Assembly: GCA_035294855.1 (NCBI GenBank)
Contig: DATGKD010000099.1
Span: 1-13,141, forward strand
Length of the DNA: 13,141 nucleotides
Direction of reading: 5' to 3'
DNA from: DATGKD01 sp035294855
Lineage (GTDB): Bacteria; Actinomycetota; Acidimicrobiia; Acidimicrobiales; UBA8190
Shown here: one piece after another, positions 7,053 through 13,141 of the stretch
Position numbering within the stretch: the first letter of the stretch is position 1
Layout of the letters: every line of letters starts with the position of its first letter
Translations under genes and position numbers: made by a program
The notes under the pieces: model-generated
Told to the model about the DNA's origin: nothing
Database searches by the model: none
The model's input: the letters and a program-made list of their open reading frames with translations, nothing else

Positions 7053-7316
7053 ATGTGGTCGGGGGGCCACGCGGGGGCGGCGGGGGAGGACGTGATGGTG
7101 AGCTCGGAGGACCTGTGGATAGAGCCACGACCGTGGGCGCTGACGACCTGGATCCGGCGCAACCTGGTCGACGCGGCGCCGTTCTGGGCGCAGCTGTACC
7201 GCAGCGCGCGCGCCAACGTGCGCATCGAGGTGGACGGCGGCGACATGCGTGACCTGACGCTCGTCGCCGCCCGCCGGAACACTCACCTTGGGGGCCTGTC
7301 CACGTCGCGTCGGTAG
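7053..7316 (+). CDS. small protein of unknown function, 87 aa
   Basis: The product is not recognised. From ATG 7053 it begins MWSGGHAGAAGEDVM. The better-looking part starts at the internal ATG 7095 and contains WIEPRPWALTTWIRRNLVD, then APFWAQLYRSARANVRIEVDGGD, with three tryptophans in about 30 residues. It has no signal peptide and no membrane segment. Both ATGs have good ribosome-binding sites (AGGAG at six bases for 7053; GGGGGAGGA at four for 7095), so the protein is either 87 or 73 residues. It ends nine bases before the TTG start of the secreted coiled-coil gene, suggesting one transcript and perhaps a shared envelope-related job. The dyad covering its ribosome-binding site suggests controlled expression. 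Confidence 0.6.
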   Translation: MWSGGHAGAAGEDVMVSSEDLWIEPRPWALTTWIRRNLVDAAPFWAQLYRSARANVRIEVDGGDMRDLTLVAARRNTHLGGLSTSRR

Positions 7317-7325
7317 GCGGGCGCG

Positions 7326-8513
7326 TTGCGAGTCCCGCACTGGATGGCCGCCGCCGCGGTCATCGCCCCCCTCACCTTGTTGCCCGCCGCAGCGTGGGGG
7401 GACGCGCCTCCGGGCGCGCCGTCGCCGGCGACAGCCGTCCCCGCCTCGGGCGACTACGGCGCGGCGGTCGAGGCCCTCGTCGCCGAGTACGACCGCGCGC
7501 TGCAACACGAGAGCCGCCTCCAAGCCGAGTTGCACTCGGACGAAGCCCGGCTCGCCGCTGACCGGTACGTGTTGGCCCAGGCAGTGGCGTCTCTGCGCGC
7601 GGTCGCGCTCGACGCCTACGTGAGCGGGAGCTTCGACGCCTCCCAGATGCCGTCGTTCAGCCCGCCGGTCAGCGATGCCCAGATCGCCCGGGGCGAGTAC
7701 CAAGGCGTGGCCTCGGCACGGCTCCACGAAGTGATCGACATGGTCCGGCGCGACCAGTTGCGGACGCAGGCGGCCGCGTCGCAACTCGGTGCGGACCTGG
7801 CCGAGGTCTCGAGCAGCAGCGGTGAGCTCGCGCAGGCCCGGGGCGCCGCCCAGGCCGCCGTGCAAGAGGATCTCCTGCTCGCACAGGTCCAGGGTCACCT
7901 GGCTTCGTTGTTCGGCACGGCGTCGGCGCAGTACCTCGCCAATCAACAGGCCCAGGAGCAGGCGCTCGCATCGGAGGCGCAGAACGCGTCGCCCCCGCCA
8001 CCGCTCCGCCCGACGTCCACCGCCGCCCCGGGCAGATACCTCAATCCCCTGCGCGCGGTGCAACGGCTCGTCCCGAGCCGGATCGACCAGGGTGTCGACT
8101 ACACGGGCTCCGGCTCGGTGTACGCCGTGGGTGACGGGACGGTCCTCAGCACGACGTGCTCCGGATGGCCGGGCGGCACGTTCATCGCCTACCGGCTCAC
8201 CGACGGCCGGGCGGCGGGCCTCGTGGCGTACGTCGCGGAGGACATCGAGCCGCTTGTCTCGGTGGGCGACGCCGTCACGCCCGCGACGGTGCTGGGGACG
8301 ATGTACCAAGGCCCGACGGGGATCGAGACGGGGTGGGCGGACCCCTCAGCGGACGGGATGACGATGGCGGGCGACGACCGGCAGTTCTCCGGCTCGAACT
8401 CGACGGCGTACGGCGCCAACTTCAGCGCGCTGTTGGCATCCCTCGGGGCCCCGGGCGGCTTGTCCTCGGGTCCGCCGGCCGGATCCCTGCCTCCCGACTG
8501 GCCCACCTGGTAG
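7326..8513 (+). CDS. secreted coiled-coil protein with degenerate M23/LytM-like domain
   Basis: This 395-aa exported protein has a signal peptide at residues 1-25 (Arg, then the hydrophobic run MAAAAVIAPLTLLPAAA, cleavage near AWG-DA). Residues 45-100 and about 130-220 are Ala/Gln/Glu-rich and probably coiled-coil, as in the N-terminal halves of PcsB/EnvC-like cell-wall proteins. A Pro-rich linker (223-235) leads to a beta domain from about 250. There IDQGVDYTGSGSVYAVGDGTV aligns with the M23 opening, but Asp/Gln stand where the metal-binding His of the HxGxD motif should be. The C-terminal HxH is also missing (GIETGWADP instead). It is therefore probably a binding or activator protein rather than a peptidase. 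TTG 7326 is the start, with AGGCGG upstream; ATG 7344 would shorten the signal. Confidence 0.8.
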   Translation: MRVPHWMAAAAVIAPLTLLPAAAWGDAPPGAPSPATAVPASGDYGAAVEALVAEYDRALQHESRLQAELHSDEARLAADRYVLAQAVASLRAVALDAYVSGSFDASQMPSFSPPVSDAQIARGEYQGVASARLHEVIDMVRRDQLRTQAAASQLGADLAEVSSSSGELAQARGAAQAAVQEDLLLAQVQGHLASLFGTASAQYLANQQAQEQALASEAQNASPPPPLRPTSTAAPGRYLNPLRAVQRLVPSRIDQGVDYTGSGSVYAVGDGTVLSTTCSGWPGGTFIAYRLTDGRAAGLVAYVAEDIEPLVSVGDAVTPATVLGTMYQGPTGIETGWADPSADGMTMAGDDRQFSGSNSTAYGANFSALLASLGAPGGLSSGPPAGSLPPDWPTW

Positions 8514-8514
8514 C

Positions 8515-8548
8515 GGCGGGCGGTACTCCTCCGGCGGATCAGCCCGCC
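8515..8548. terminator. possible bidirectional hairpin between convergent genes
   Basis: GGCGGGC (8515-8521) and GCCCGCC (8542-8548) form a seven-base-pair GC stem around a 20-base loop. It lies exactly between the stop codons of the secreted coiled-coil gene (8513) and the MEDS/ATPase gene (8539-8541 on minus). It is positioned to act on both convergent transcripts. There is no T-run on either side, and one arm lies within the last codons of the minus gene. Confidence 0.3.
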
Positions 8549-9522
8549 CGGTAGCCGGCACCGGCACGGCTCACTGCGTGGTCGTCCTCGACCGACAGCT
8601 CCGCCCACACCAACTTGCCGTTCGCCACCGCGTCGTGGCCCCAACGTTGCGCAACGGCCTCGACGAGGACGAGCCCTCGGCCGCCTTCGGCGCGGTCGGA
8701 GTCGAACTGCCGCACCCGGGGTGACGCCGTGTTGCAGTCGCCCACGACCACCCGGACACCTCCACGGACTCGGGACACCGCCACCGTGAACGCCGACCGG
8801 CCGTGCACGACGGCGTTCGTCGCCAACTCTCCGACGACGAGCGCCAGGTCGTCGGAGAGCTCGGGCAATCCCCACTCCTGCATGGCCTCCCCGACGAATC
8901 GACGTGCCAGTCCGGGTCCGCGCGCCGTCGGGGCGAAGTGCCGCACCTTCTCGACGCCTTCCGGAACGGGCGCCGTGCCGATCAGCGCCGTGTGCAAGCG
9001 GCACACGTTCGTCACGGCGTCGGGGTCGGTTGCACCCGCGACCAGGGCGCGCGGGTAACCGCAGAAGAGCGAGAACGGGGTCCGCTCCGCGAGCTCGTTC
9101 CACAGCCGTTCCAAATGGAGAGCAGCGTCGGCGCGGCCCGAGGCCCACAGGAGGGCCACCATTTCGCCGTATGCCCGCACCGGCCTCCCCGACGCGGACG
9201 CCCCGCGCACGGCGTCGCCCACGGTGGCTTCGAACCTGGTCTCGTCCGGGGCGCCGTCCACCATGAACTGCTCGAGCGTCTGCGCGGCGTCATGGAGGAG
9301 GAGGCGCCCGTCGGCTTCGGCGACGCCGACCTCCACGCCGGCGGCGGCGATCGCCGCGACGAACGCCCGCCGGTGCTCCGGGGTGGCGAAGACCCTCACG
9401 GTGTCCCCGTCCAAGAGGGCGGCGGTCAGGTACGACGCCACGATCGCGACCGCCTCCGCCTCGCGGTCGTAGAAGTACACGACATGATCCCGGTCCGAAG
9501 GGACCAAGGTCCGTGCCCCCAT
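8539..9522 (-). CDS. MEDS sensor domain fused to RsbW-type anti-sigma ATPase
   Basis: A 327-aa cytoplasmic two-domain regulator. Residues ~12-185 form a MEDS (DcmR-sensory) domain: HVVYFYDREAEAVAIVASYL, then VRVFATPEHRRAF, RPVRAYGEMVALLW (113-126) and SLFCGYP (151-157). Residues ~195-312 form a GHKL ATPase of the HATPase_c_2 type, with the N box ELATNAVVHG (232-241), Asp262 in GDCNTASP and the G2 loop GGRGLVLVEAVAQRWG (280-295). Such fusions, common in actinobacteria, resemble anti-sigma-factor kinases that bind a sigma factor or phosphorylate an anti-sigma antagonist. ATG 9522 is preferred because GAGGA precedes it by five bases and the MEDS domain begins shortly after. No antagonist or sigma gene lies nearby. 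A candidate stress-type promoter lies upstream. Confidence 0.88.
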   Translation of the reverse strand: MGARTLVPSDRDHVVYFYDREAEAVAIVASYLTAALLDGDTVRVFATPEHRRAFVAAIAAAGVEVGVAEADGRLLLHDAAQTLEQFMVDGAPDETRFEATVGDAVRGASASGRPVRAYGEMVALLWASGRADAALHLERLWNELAERTPFSLFCGYPRALVAGATDPDAVTNVCRLHTALIGTAPVPEGVEKVRHFAPTARGPGLARRFVGEAMQEWGLPELSDDLALVVGELATNAVVHGRSAFTVAVSRVRGGVRVVVGDCNTASPRVRQFDSDRAEGGRGLVLVEAVAQRWGHDAVANGKLVWAELSVEDDHAVSRAGAGYRAG

Positions 9523-9590
9523 CGGCGTCCTCGTTCCTGGCCTGGCGGCCCCGCAGGGGCTGCCGGCGACTCGCACTCCTTACAGCCTCG

Positions 9591-9616
9591 ATACCCGCGT
9601 CCGGTCGCCGTCATGC
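9591..9616 (-). promoter_or_regulatory. candidate SigB/SigF-type promoter for the MEDS/ATPase gene
   Basis: On the minus strand, GCAT (9616-9613) is followed after 16 bases by GGGTAT (9596-9591). This fits the GNNT-N14-16-GGGTAY pattern described for Streptomyces SigB-type stress sigma factors. The predicted start of transcription would leave a leader of about 60 bases before ATG 9522. The placement makes sense for a gene encoding an anti-sigma-type kinase, but the -35 element is loose and a match may arise by chance. Confidence 0.3.
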
Positions 9617-9742
9617 CACCAAAGCCCCGGAATCGCCACCCGACGCAGCGCGGTTCGGGATCGGCGCACCGGAAAGGCTAGCGAGGGGCGACCCTGGGAG
9701 AGCGGAATCACCGGTCCCGGGGGCGGGCTGGACGCCGAGGGT

Positions 9743-10804
9743 CTACGAGTGCGCTTGTGACGGCGTGGGGACGAGCGGGCAGGCGATCGCCGTGCTCGAG
9801 GACGAACCCGAACCGCTTGCCGCCGAACCGCCGGACCCGCCCGAGCCTCCTGTCGACCCGCCCGAGTTGGCGGTGGTGCCGCCTCCGGACGCGGGGGACG
9901 GCGGGGTTGCGGGGGGAGCCGTCGCGAGTGGGACCGTGCCTGCGGGGGCCGGCGCCGGGTCGGGCACGGGCACGGGAGTCGGCGCCGGCGAAGGCACGGG
10001 CACGGTGCCGATGACGCCGCCACCGCCGTCCAGCAGGCGCAGCGTGGCCTGGACCTCCGAGGGGTCGGAACCGCCCGGCACGGTGACATGGTGGGCGAGC
10101 GCGACGACCCCGTTGACCGGTGCCATGACGTCTGTCGTTCCGTCGGCGAAGTCCGCTTCGACCCCGGTCACGCCGGTGTCCACCTGCACCGCCACCCACC
10201 ACACCGGATCGCCCTCGAGGACGCCGAAGGCGCCGCTCGCCGGGAGCGACACGACGTGGGCGGGAAGCGGCGTCGAGGCAGTCACCGGAACGGGCTCGTC
10301 CACCGCCAGCTCGCCCTGGCCGACGGCGGCGGTGTCCGACATCTCGACCATGTCACGGTCGCCGCCGCAGACAGGGACGAACATCGTCTGTCCGCCGGCG
10401 GACGAGCCGCAGCCGAGGATCGGCCCGGAACTCACCCGGTAGACGCGGATCGTCACCCCGTCGGAGGTGGTGCGCGTGAACAGATGGGTTGCGGTCTGAG
10501 CCGGCGCGACGACCCCAGGCGAAGCGCTGGCCGAACCCGACGAACCCGACGACCCCGACGACCCGGGGACGGAGCCTGCCGCCTCGCACGGCATCGCCGA
10601 GCGGCCGCCGGCGGGGCCGCCGGCGGACACCCCTGGCTGACCTGCTCCGGCGGGCGGCTGGCCCGCGGCCTCTCCCGCCGATGCGACCGACGCGGTGGCG
10701 TCCCGCGTCCGGGGGGCGCTCTTTCCGTAGGCGGTCGAAACGGCCGCGGCGGCCACCACCAACGCGGCCAGACCGGCTAGGACGAAAACGGGCTTCTTCG
10801 TCAC
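9743..10804 (-). CDS. single-pass membrane-anchored, low-complexity extracytoplasmic protein
   Basis: A 353-aa protein from GTG 10804 (AGGGGG five bases upstream). It opens MTKKP and a hydrophobic segment at 6-26 (VFVLAGLAALVV and on), so it is a membrane anchor or uncleaved signal. Then come an Ala/Gly/Pro-rich stretch, a GSSGSSGSSGS tract (81-91), a folded-looking core at about 105-268 and an X-Pro spacer (VPVPSPAPTPVPVPDPAPAP, 269-288). A Gly/Ser-rich tail follows, ending CPLVPTPSQAHS. The core contains VTGVEADFADGTTDVMAPVNG then VQATLRLLDGGGGVIGTV, an Ig-like beta-sandwich pattern. Cysteines 73, 132, 146 and 342 could form disulfides. There is no sortase motif. It follows the CpaE-like gene by 52 bases in the same direction. 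Function unknown; a surface or pilus-related role is inferred from context only. Confidence 0.75.
   Translation of the reverse strand: MTKKPVFVLAGLAALVVAAAAVSTAYGKSAPRTRDATASVASAGEAAGQPPAGAGQPGVSAGGPAGGRSAMPCEAAGSVPGSSGSSGSSGSASASPGVVAPAQTATHLFTRTTSDGVTIRVYRVSSGPILGCGSSAGGQTMFVPVCGGDRDMVEMSDTAAVGQGELAVDEPVPVTASTPLPAHVVSLPASGAFGVLEGDPVWWVAVQVDTGVTGVEADFADGTTDVMAPVNGVVALAHHVTVPGGSDPSEVQATLRLLDGGGGVIGTVPVPSPAPTPVPVPDPAPAPAGTVPLATAPPATPPSPASGGGTTANSGGSTGGSGGSGGSAASGSGSSSSTAIACPLVPTPSQAHS
10534..10560. repeat. 9-bp tandem repeat inside the anchored-protein gene
   Basis: Three nine-base units (AACCCGACG twice, then ACCCCGACG) run head to tail and encode the Gly-Ser-Ser repeat of the membrane-anchored protein on the opposite strand. 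Being a multiple of three, copy-number change would lengthen or shorten the linker without shifting the frame. Confidence 0.6.
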
Positions 10805-10856
10805 CCTGTCCCCCTTTCGGTCCTTTGGACGCTCCAGGTGGGCCCCGAGTTCCCGG

Positions 10857-12401
10857 TCAGCGCAACGACGCGCCCTCCCTGGCGGCCGGCCCCCGGGCGG
10901 TCGCCGCCGCAGGCCTCGGCCGCAGCGACCGGGCGAGCTCGGCAACCGTGAGCGCGAACCGCGAGGTCGGGGCGCTGAACATGGCGGGCACCCCGCGGTT
11001 GGCGGATTCCGCCACGGCGGGGTCGTTGGGCAGGACGGTGTGCACCTTGGCGTGGACGGCGCGCTCGGCGTCGGCCTGCGACAGGGCGTTGGTGCTCGAC
11101 GACTGGTTGATGACCAGCTTCACCCGGGACGTCGCGATGCCGAGGACGCCCAAGGTCTGCATACCGAGCCGGGCGTCCTTCAGGCTGGTCATGTCGAGGT
11201 TGGTCACCATCAGGATGTCGTCCGCAGCCTGCAGGGCGGCGAGCGTGGCCTCCTCCATCCGTGGCGACGTGTCGACGATCACGTACGCGCAGCGCTCCCG
11301 GAGGACGTCGAGCACTTTGCCGAGGTCCGCCCGCTCGACGCGATCTCCGGCGACAGGATCGGGAGGCGCGGCGAGGACGAGAAGGCCGCTCGGCTTGTGC
11401 CGCAGCAGCAACTCTCCGAGGAGGTCGCCGTCGAGGCGGTCGCCGGCCACGACGGCCTCTGCGATCGTGTGCTCCGGCCGCAGCTGCAGCATGAGCGCCA
11501 CGTCGCCGAATTGGAGGTTGGCGTCGACGAGCACGACGGGCGTCGCTCCCTGCCGGGCGAGGGCGACGCCCAGGTTGACGGCGACGACCGACTTGCCGGT
11601 ACCGCCCTTGGCGCCGAACATGGTGATGACGCGGCCGGCCGGCGTGGCCACGGGTGGGGCCACCACCGGCGCGGGCGGCCTCGCCTCTTCGAGGCCGGTG
11701 TGCACGCGGGACACGGCGCGCCCGATCGCGCCGACCAGCTCGGCGTCGTCGGCGTTCACCGCCACGACGTCGTCCACGCCCGCCCGGAATGCCGAACGCA
11801 CGGTTTCGGCCGACATGTCGAAGAGGAGCACGACCGCACCGCGGTCGGGCCCGGCCTCCAGGAACTCCTGCAGATGCTCGACGACGGCGGGCGGCGGCTC
11901 GGACGGCCCGACCACGACGACGAGCGGCTCGCGCGCCGCCGGCGACAAGGCGAGTGACGCCAGGCTGTCGTGGGCGACCGCGTCGATGCCGAGGCTCGTG
12001 ACGTGGTCCTTCAACACCGTGCGCACGAGGGGGTCGGTGTCGACCACCGCGACGGCGACGCCTCGGGCGATCGGTTCCGGCGCCCCGCGGTCCTGGGACG
12101 GTGCGGCAGTGCCGACCCCATGATCGACCAGTCCGGGCCCCGCCGGCGCCCCGCGCACGACGGTCGCGACCGGCGCGGGCGGATCCGGGAGCTCGGCGGC
12201 CGACGGCGCCGGCGGCGGGGCTCGGTGCGTCGGCACCGCCGTCAGCACCGGACGACGGGCGGCGGGCTTGGGATGCCGGACGGTCGGCGGAGCGGGCGTC
12301 GTGTCTCCGGCGAGAGCCCGGATCGCCCGCGTCAACAACGAGGCCTTTCCTCGGAGGTAGACGTCAGCCGAGACTGGCGCTCCCCTGGTCGATCCGATCA
12401 T
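10857..12401 (-). CDS. CpaE/TadZ-like MinD-family ATPase with degenerate receiver domain
   Basis: A 514-aa cytoplasmic protein. After a Pro/Ala-rich N-terminal segment (about 35-110) comes a receiver-like domain (115-235). It keeps the acidic pair Asp121/Asp123 (VDTDP) but has VVVVGPSEP where the phospho-acceptor Asp should be, so it is an atypical, non-phosphorylated receiver as in TadZ. The ATPase domain follows: deviant Walker A KGGTGKS (265-271), LVDANLQFGD (291-300) and Walker B VIVDTSP (374-380), then the CpaE-typical DDILMVTNLDMTSLKDA. In Tad/Flp systems this protein positions the pilus assembly machine at the cell pole. ATG 12401 has GGGG nearby. The downstream gene in the window is the anchored low-complexity protein, not cpaF/tadB/tadC, so a role outside classical Tad pili is possible. 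Confidence 0.87.
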   Translation of the reverse strand: MIGSTRGAPVSADVYLRGKASLLTRAIRALAGDTTPAPPTVRHPKPAARRPVLTAVPTHRAPPPAPSAAELPDPPAPVATVVRGAPAGPGLVDHGVGTAAPSQDRGAPEPIARGVAVAVVDTDPLVRTVLKDHVTSLGIDAVAHDSLASLALSPAAREPLVVVVGPSEPPPAVVEHLQEFLEAGPDRGAVVLLFDMSAETVRSAFRAGVDDVVAVNADDAELVGAIGRAVSRVHTGLEEARPPAPVVAPPVATPAGRVITMFGAKGGTGKSVVAVNLGVALARQGATPVVLVDANLQFGDVALMLQLRPEHTIAEAVVAGDRLDGDLLGELLLRHKPSGLLVLAAPPDPVAGDRVERADLGKVLDVLRERCAYVIVDTSPRMEEATLAALQAADDILMVTNLDMTSLKDARLGMQTLGVLGIATSRVKLVINQSSSTNALSQADAERAVHAKVHTVLPNDPAVAESANRGVPAMFSAPTSRFALTVAELARSLRPRPAAATARGPAAREGASLR

Positions 12402-12430
12402 CACGCCCCGTGGTCGACATCGGCTCACTC

Positions 12431-12460
12431 TGAGCGTTTCTTGAGCGTTTTCCCCGCTCA
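12431..12460. promoter_or_regulatory. TGAGCG direct and inverted repeats upstream of the cpaE-like gene
   Basis: TGAGCGTTT occurs twice in tandem (12431-12439 and 12442-12450, period 11), and CGCTCA (12455-12460) inverts the second copy around a seven-base loop. The last arm overlaps the stop codon of the reductase gene (12458-12460). The whole sits in the 56-base gap before the cpaE-like gene. It could be a regulator-binding site spaced by one helical turn, or a weak terminator hairpin for the reductase transcript; no T-rich tail follows on the minus strand. Confidence 0.35.
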
Positions 12461-13060
12461 GGCCGGGCGCGGCTCCCACGACCCGCCGAGGACGCGCAGG
12501 GCGAGTCGCCGTCCGTGGCCCTGCTTCACGGCGAGGTTCACCCACAAGCGGAAGAGGCAGTCGACGAGCGCCTCCTCGTCGGGGCCGACGTACACGGGGC
12601 GGAGCCCGACGGCCTCGACGATCTCCTCCACCCGCTGCCGGTCGGCCTCCGGTGCGGAGAAGAACATGTCCGCACGTCCGTCGGGGAAGAGGGGGTCCGC
12701 CATGTTCTCGCCGCCGAGCGTATTGAACGCCCGCGCATACCGGATGCCCGCAGGGAGTTGCGCCCGGCTGTTGGCCGCATCCGCGCCCATCTGATTGGTG
12801 GCGTCGATCACGAGCTTGCCGACGAGCGCGTCGCCGAGCTGTGCCGTCAGCTCCGGCACGGCCCGGCCCGGGAGCGCCAGGATCACGACGTCGCGCGTCG
12901 CACAGGCTTCCCTCAGCGACGTGACCCTCGCCGACGTGTTCCCCACCACTTCGGTGTCGTCCGGGTGACGGGATCCGAACGCAACCTCGTGGCCGGCGTC
13001 AGCCAGCGCGCGTCCGAGGACGCCTCCGATGAAGCCCGTTCCGATGACGGCGATGTCCAT
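12458..13060 (-). CDS. NADP(H)-dependent F420 reductase-like oxidoreductase
   Basis: A 200-aa cytoplasmic Rossmann protein of the NADP-oxidoreductase, coenzyme-F420-dependent family. The N-terminal dinucleotide motif is MDIAVIGTGFIGG (Gly7-x-Gly9-x-x-Gly12). Ser30-Arg31 (FGSRHP) after the second strand is the usual 2'-phosphate (NADP) contact. VVILALPGRAVPE (58-70), VIDATNQ (84-90) and AFNTLGGENMADP (111-123) are further family landmarks. Family members pass hydride between NADPH and F420, or reduce other substrates; the short branch seen here is often of unproven specificity. ATG 13060 is supported by GAGGT seven bases upstream. It starts 18 bases after the stop of the partial gene at the window edge, so the two are probably cotranscribed. 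Confidence 0.85.
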   Translation of the reverse strand: MDIAVIGTGFIGGVLGRALADAGHEVAFGSRHPDDTEVVGNTSARVTSLREACATRDVVILALPGRAVPELTAQLGDALVGKLVIDATNQMGADAANSRAQLPAGIRYARAFNTLGGENMADPLFPDGRADMFFSAPEADRQRVEEIVEAVGLRPVYVGPDEEALVDCLFRLWVNLAVKQGHGRRLALRVLGGSWEPRPA

Positions 13061-13078
13061 TGGCCACCTCGTTCCGGT

Positions 13079-13141
13079 TCACGACGCGCCGGGCGCGCCT
13101 GCGAAGGAGTACGTGCCGGCACCCACCTCGAGGACGGCTCC
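13079..13141 (-). CDS. 3' end of a gene cut by the window edge
   Basis: The minus-strand frame entering from the window edge reads GAVLEVGAGTYSFAGAPGAS and stops at TGA 13081-13079, 18 bases before the reductase start. The EVGAGTYSF ending recalls the C-terminal beta domain of bacterial glycoside hydrolases such as family 78 alpha-L-rhamnosidases, which often end in a V-E-V-G-S-G-T-h-x-F strand. With only 20 residues this is a hint, not an assignment. The short gap to the next gene fits an operon. Confidence 0.4.
   Translation of the reverse strand, partial: GAVLEVGAGTYSFAGAPGAS

Noticed and set aside
9545..9635. tRNA-like stretch on the minus strand: GGGGCT and AGCCCC 73 bases apart with a TGCGAGTC resembling a T-loop
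   Set aside because: The anticodon stem does not pair, two of five T-stem positions mismatch and the TTCRA signature is broken, so no cloverleaf forms.
9513..10442. Plus-strand open frame of 309 aa rich in Pro, Thr and Ser
   Set aside because: It lies antisense to the anchored-protein gene and mirrors its low-complexity codons; the minus-strand product has a ribosome-binding site, membrane anchor and coherent domain order.

Overview
The window is about 70% G+C with heavy GTG/TTG start use, short intergenic gaps and mostly Shine-Dalgarno-led genes. The inorganic pyrophosphatase resembles the mycobacterial enzyme. There are two genes of F420-linked families, a MEDS/anti-sigma-kinase fusion and a CpaE/TadZ-type ATPase. 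Together these point to a high-GC actinobacterium, plausibly an environmental member of Acidimicrobiia. That assignment is inference from protein style only; there is no rRNA in the window.

Layout. 1-540: a strong hairpin, a small four-cysteine zinc-ribbon-like gene, then a 14-bp tandem repeat array just upstream of the pyrophosphatase gene ppa (540-1064). 1105-2302: an FMN-dependent alpha-hydroxy-acid dehydrogenase whose C-terminal sixth is displaced by a one-base frameshift near 2107-2117. 2340-3563 (minus): an HSL-family esterase preceded by a small protein gene. 3634-6518 (plus): a tight three-gene set of sulfotransferase-like protein, zinc-free MDR oxidoreductase (joined by a TGATG stop/start overlap) and hotdog thioesterase. 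It converges with a slight overlap on a deazaflavin-dependent nitroreductase-like gene (6508-7011, minus). 7053-8513 (plus): a small unknown protein and a secreted coiled-coil protein whose M23/LytM-like domain has lost its metal ligands. 8539-9522 (minus): MEDS sensor fused to an RsbW-type ATPase, with a candidate stress-sigma promoter. 9743-12401 (minus): a single-pass, low-complexity membrane-anchored protein and a CpaE/TadZ-like ATPase with a degenerate receiver domain. 12458-13141 (minus): an NADP/F420-type reductase and the last 20 codons of another gene.

How it fits together. Most of the window looks like ordinary chromosomal metabolism: pyrophosphate removal, hydroxy-acid oxidation, lipid or xenobiotic ester turnover, F420 redox. 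Two parts look less ordinary. One is the CpaE/TadZ ATPase, whose partner in the window is an extracytoplasmic X-Pro and Ser/Gly-rich anchored protein rather than the CpaF/TadB/TadC genes normally expected. The other is the cell-envelope pair at 7053-8513, headed by a dyad that covers its ribosome-binding site. No CRISPR array, tRNA, rRNA, transposase, integrase or recognisable phage gene was seen. No intergenic stretch exceeds 300 bases; the largest are 361-539 (repeat array) and 9523-9742 (candidate promoter).
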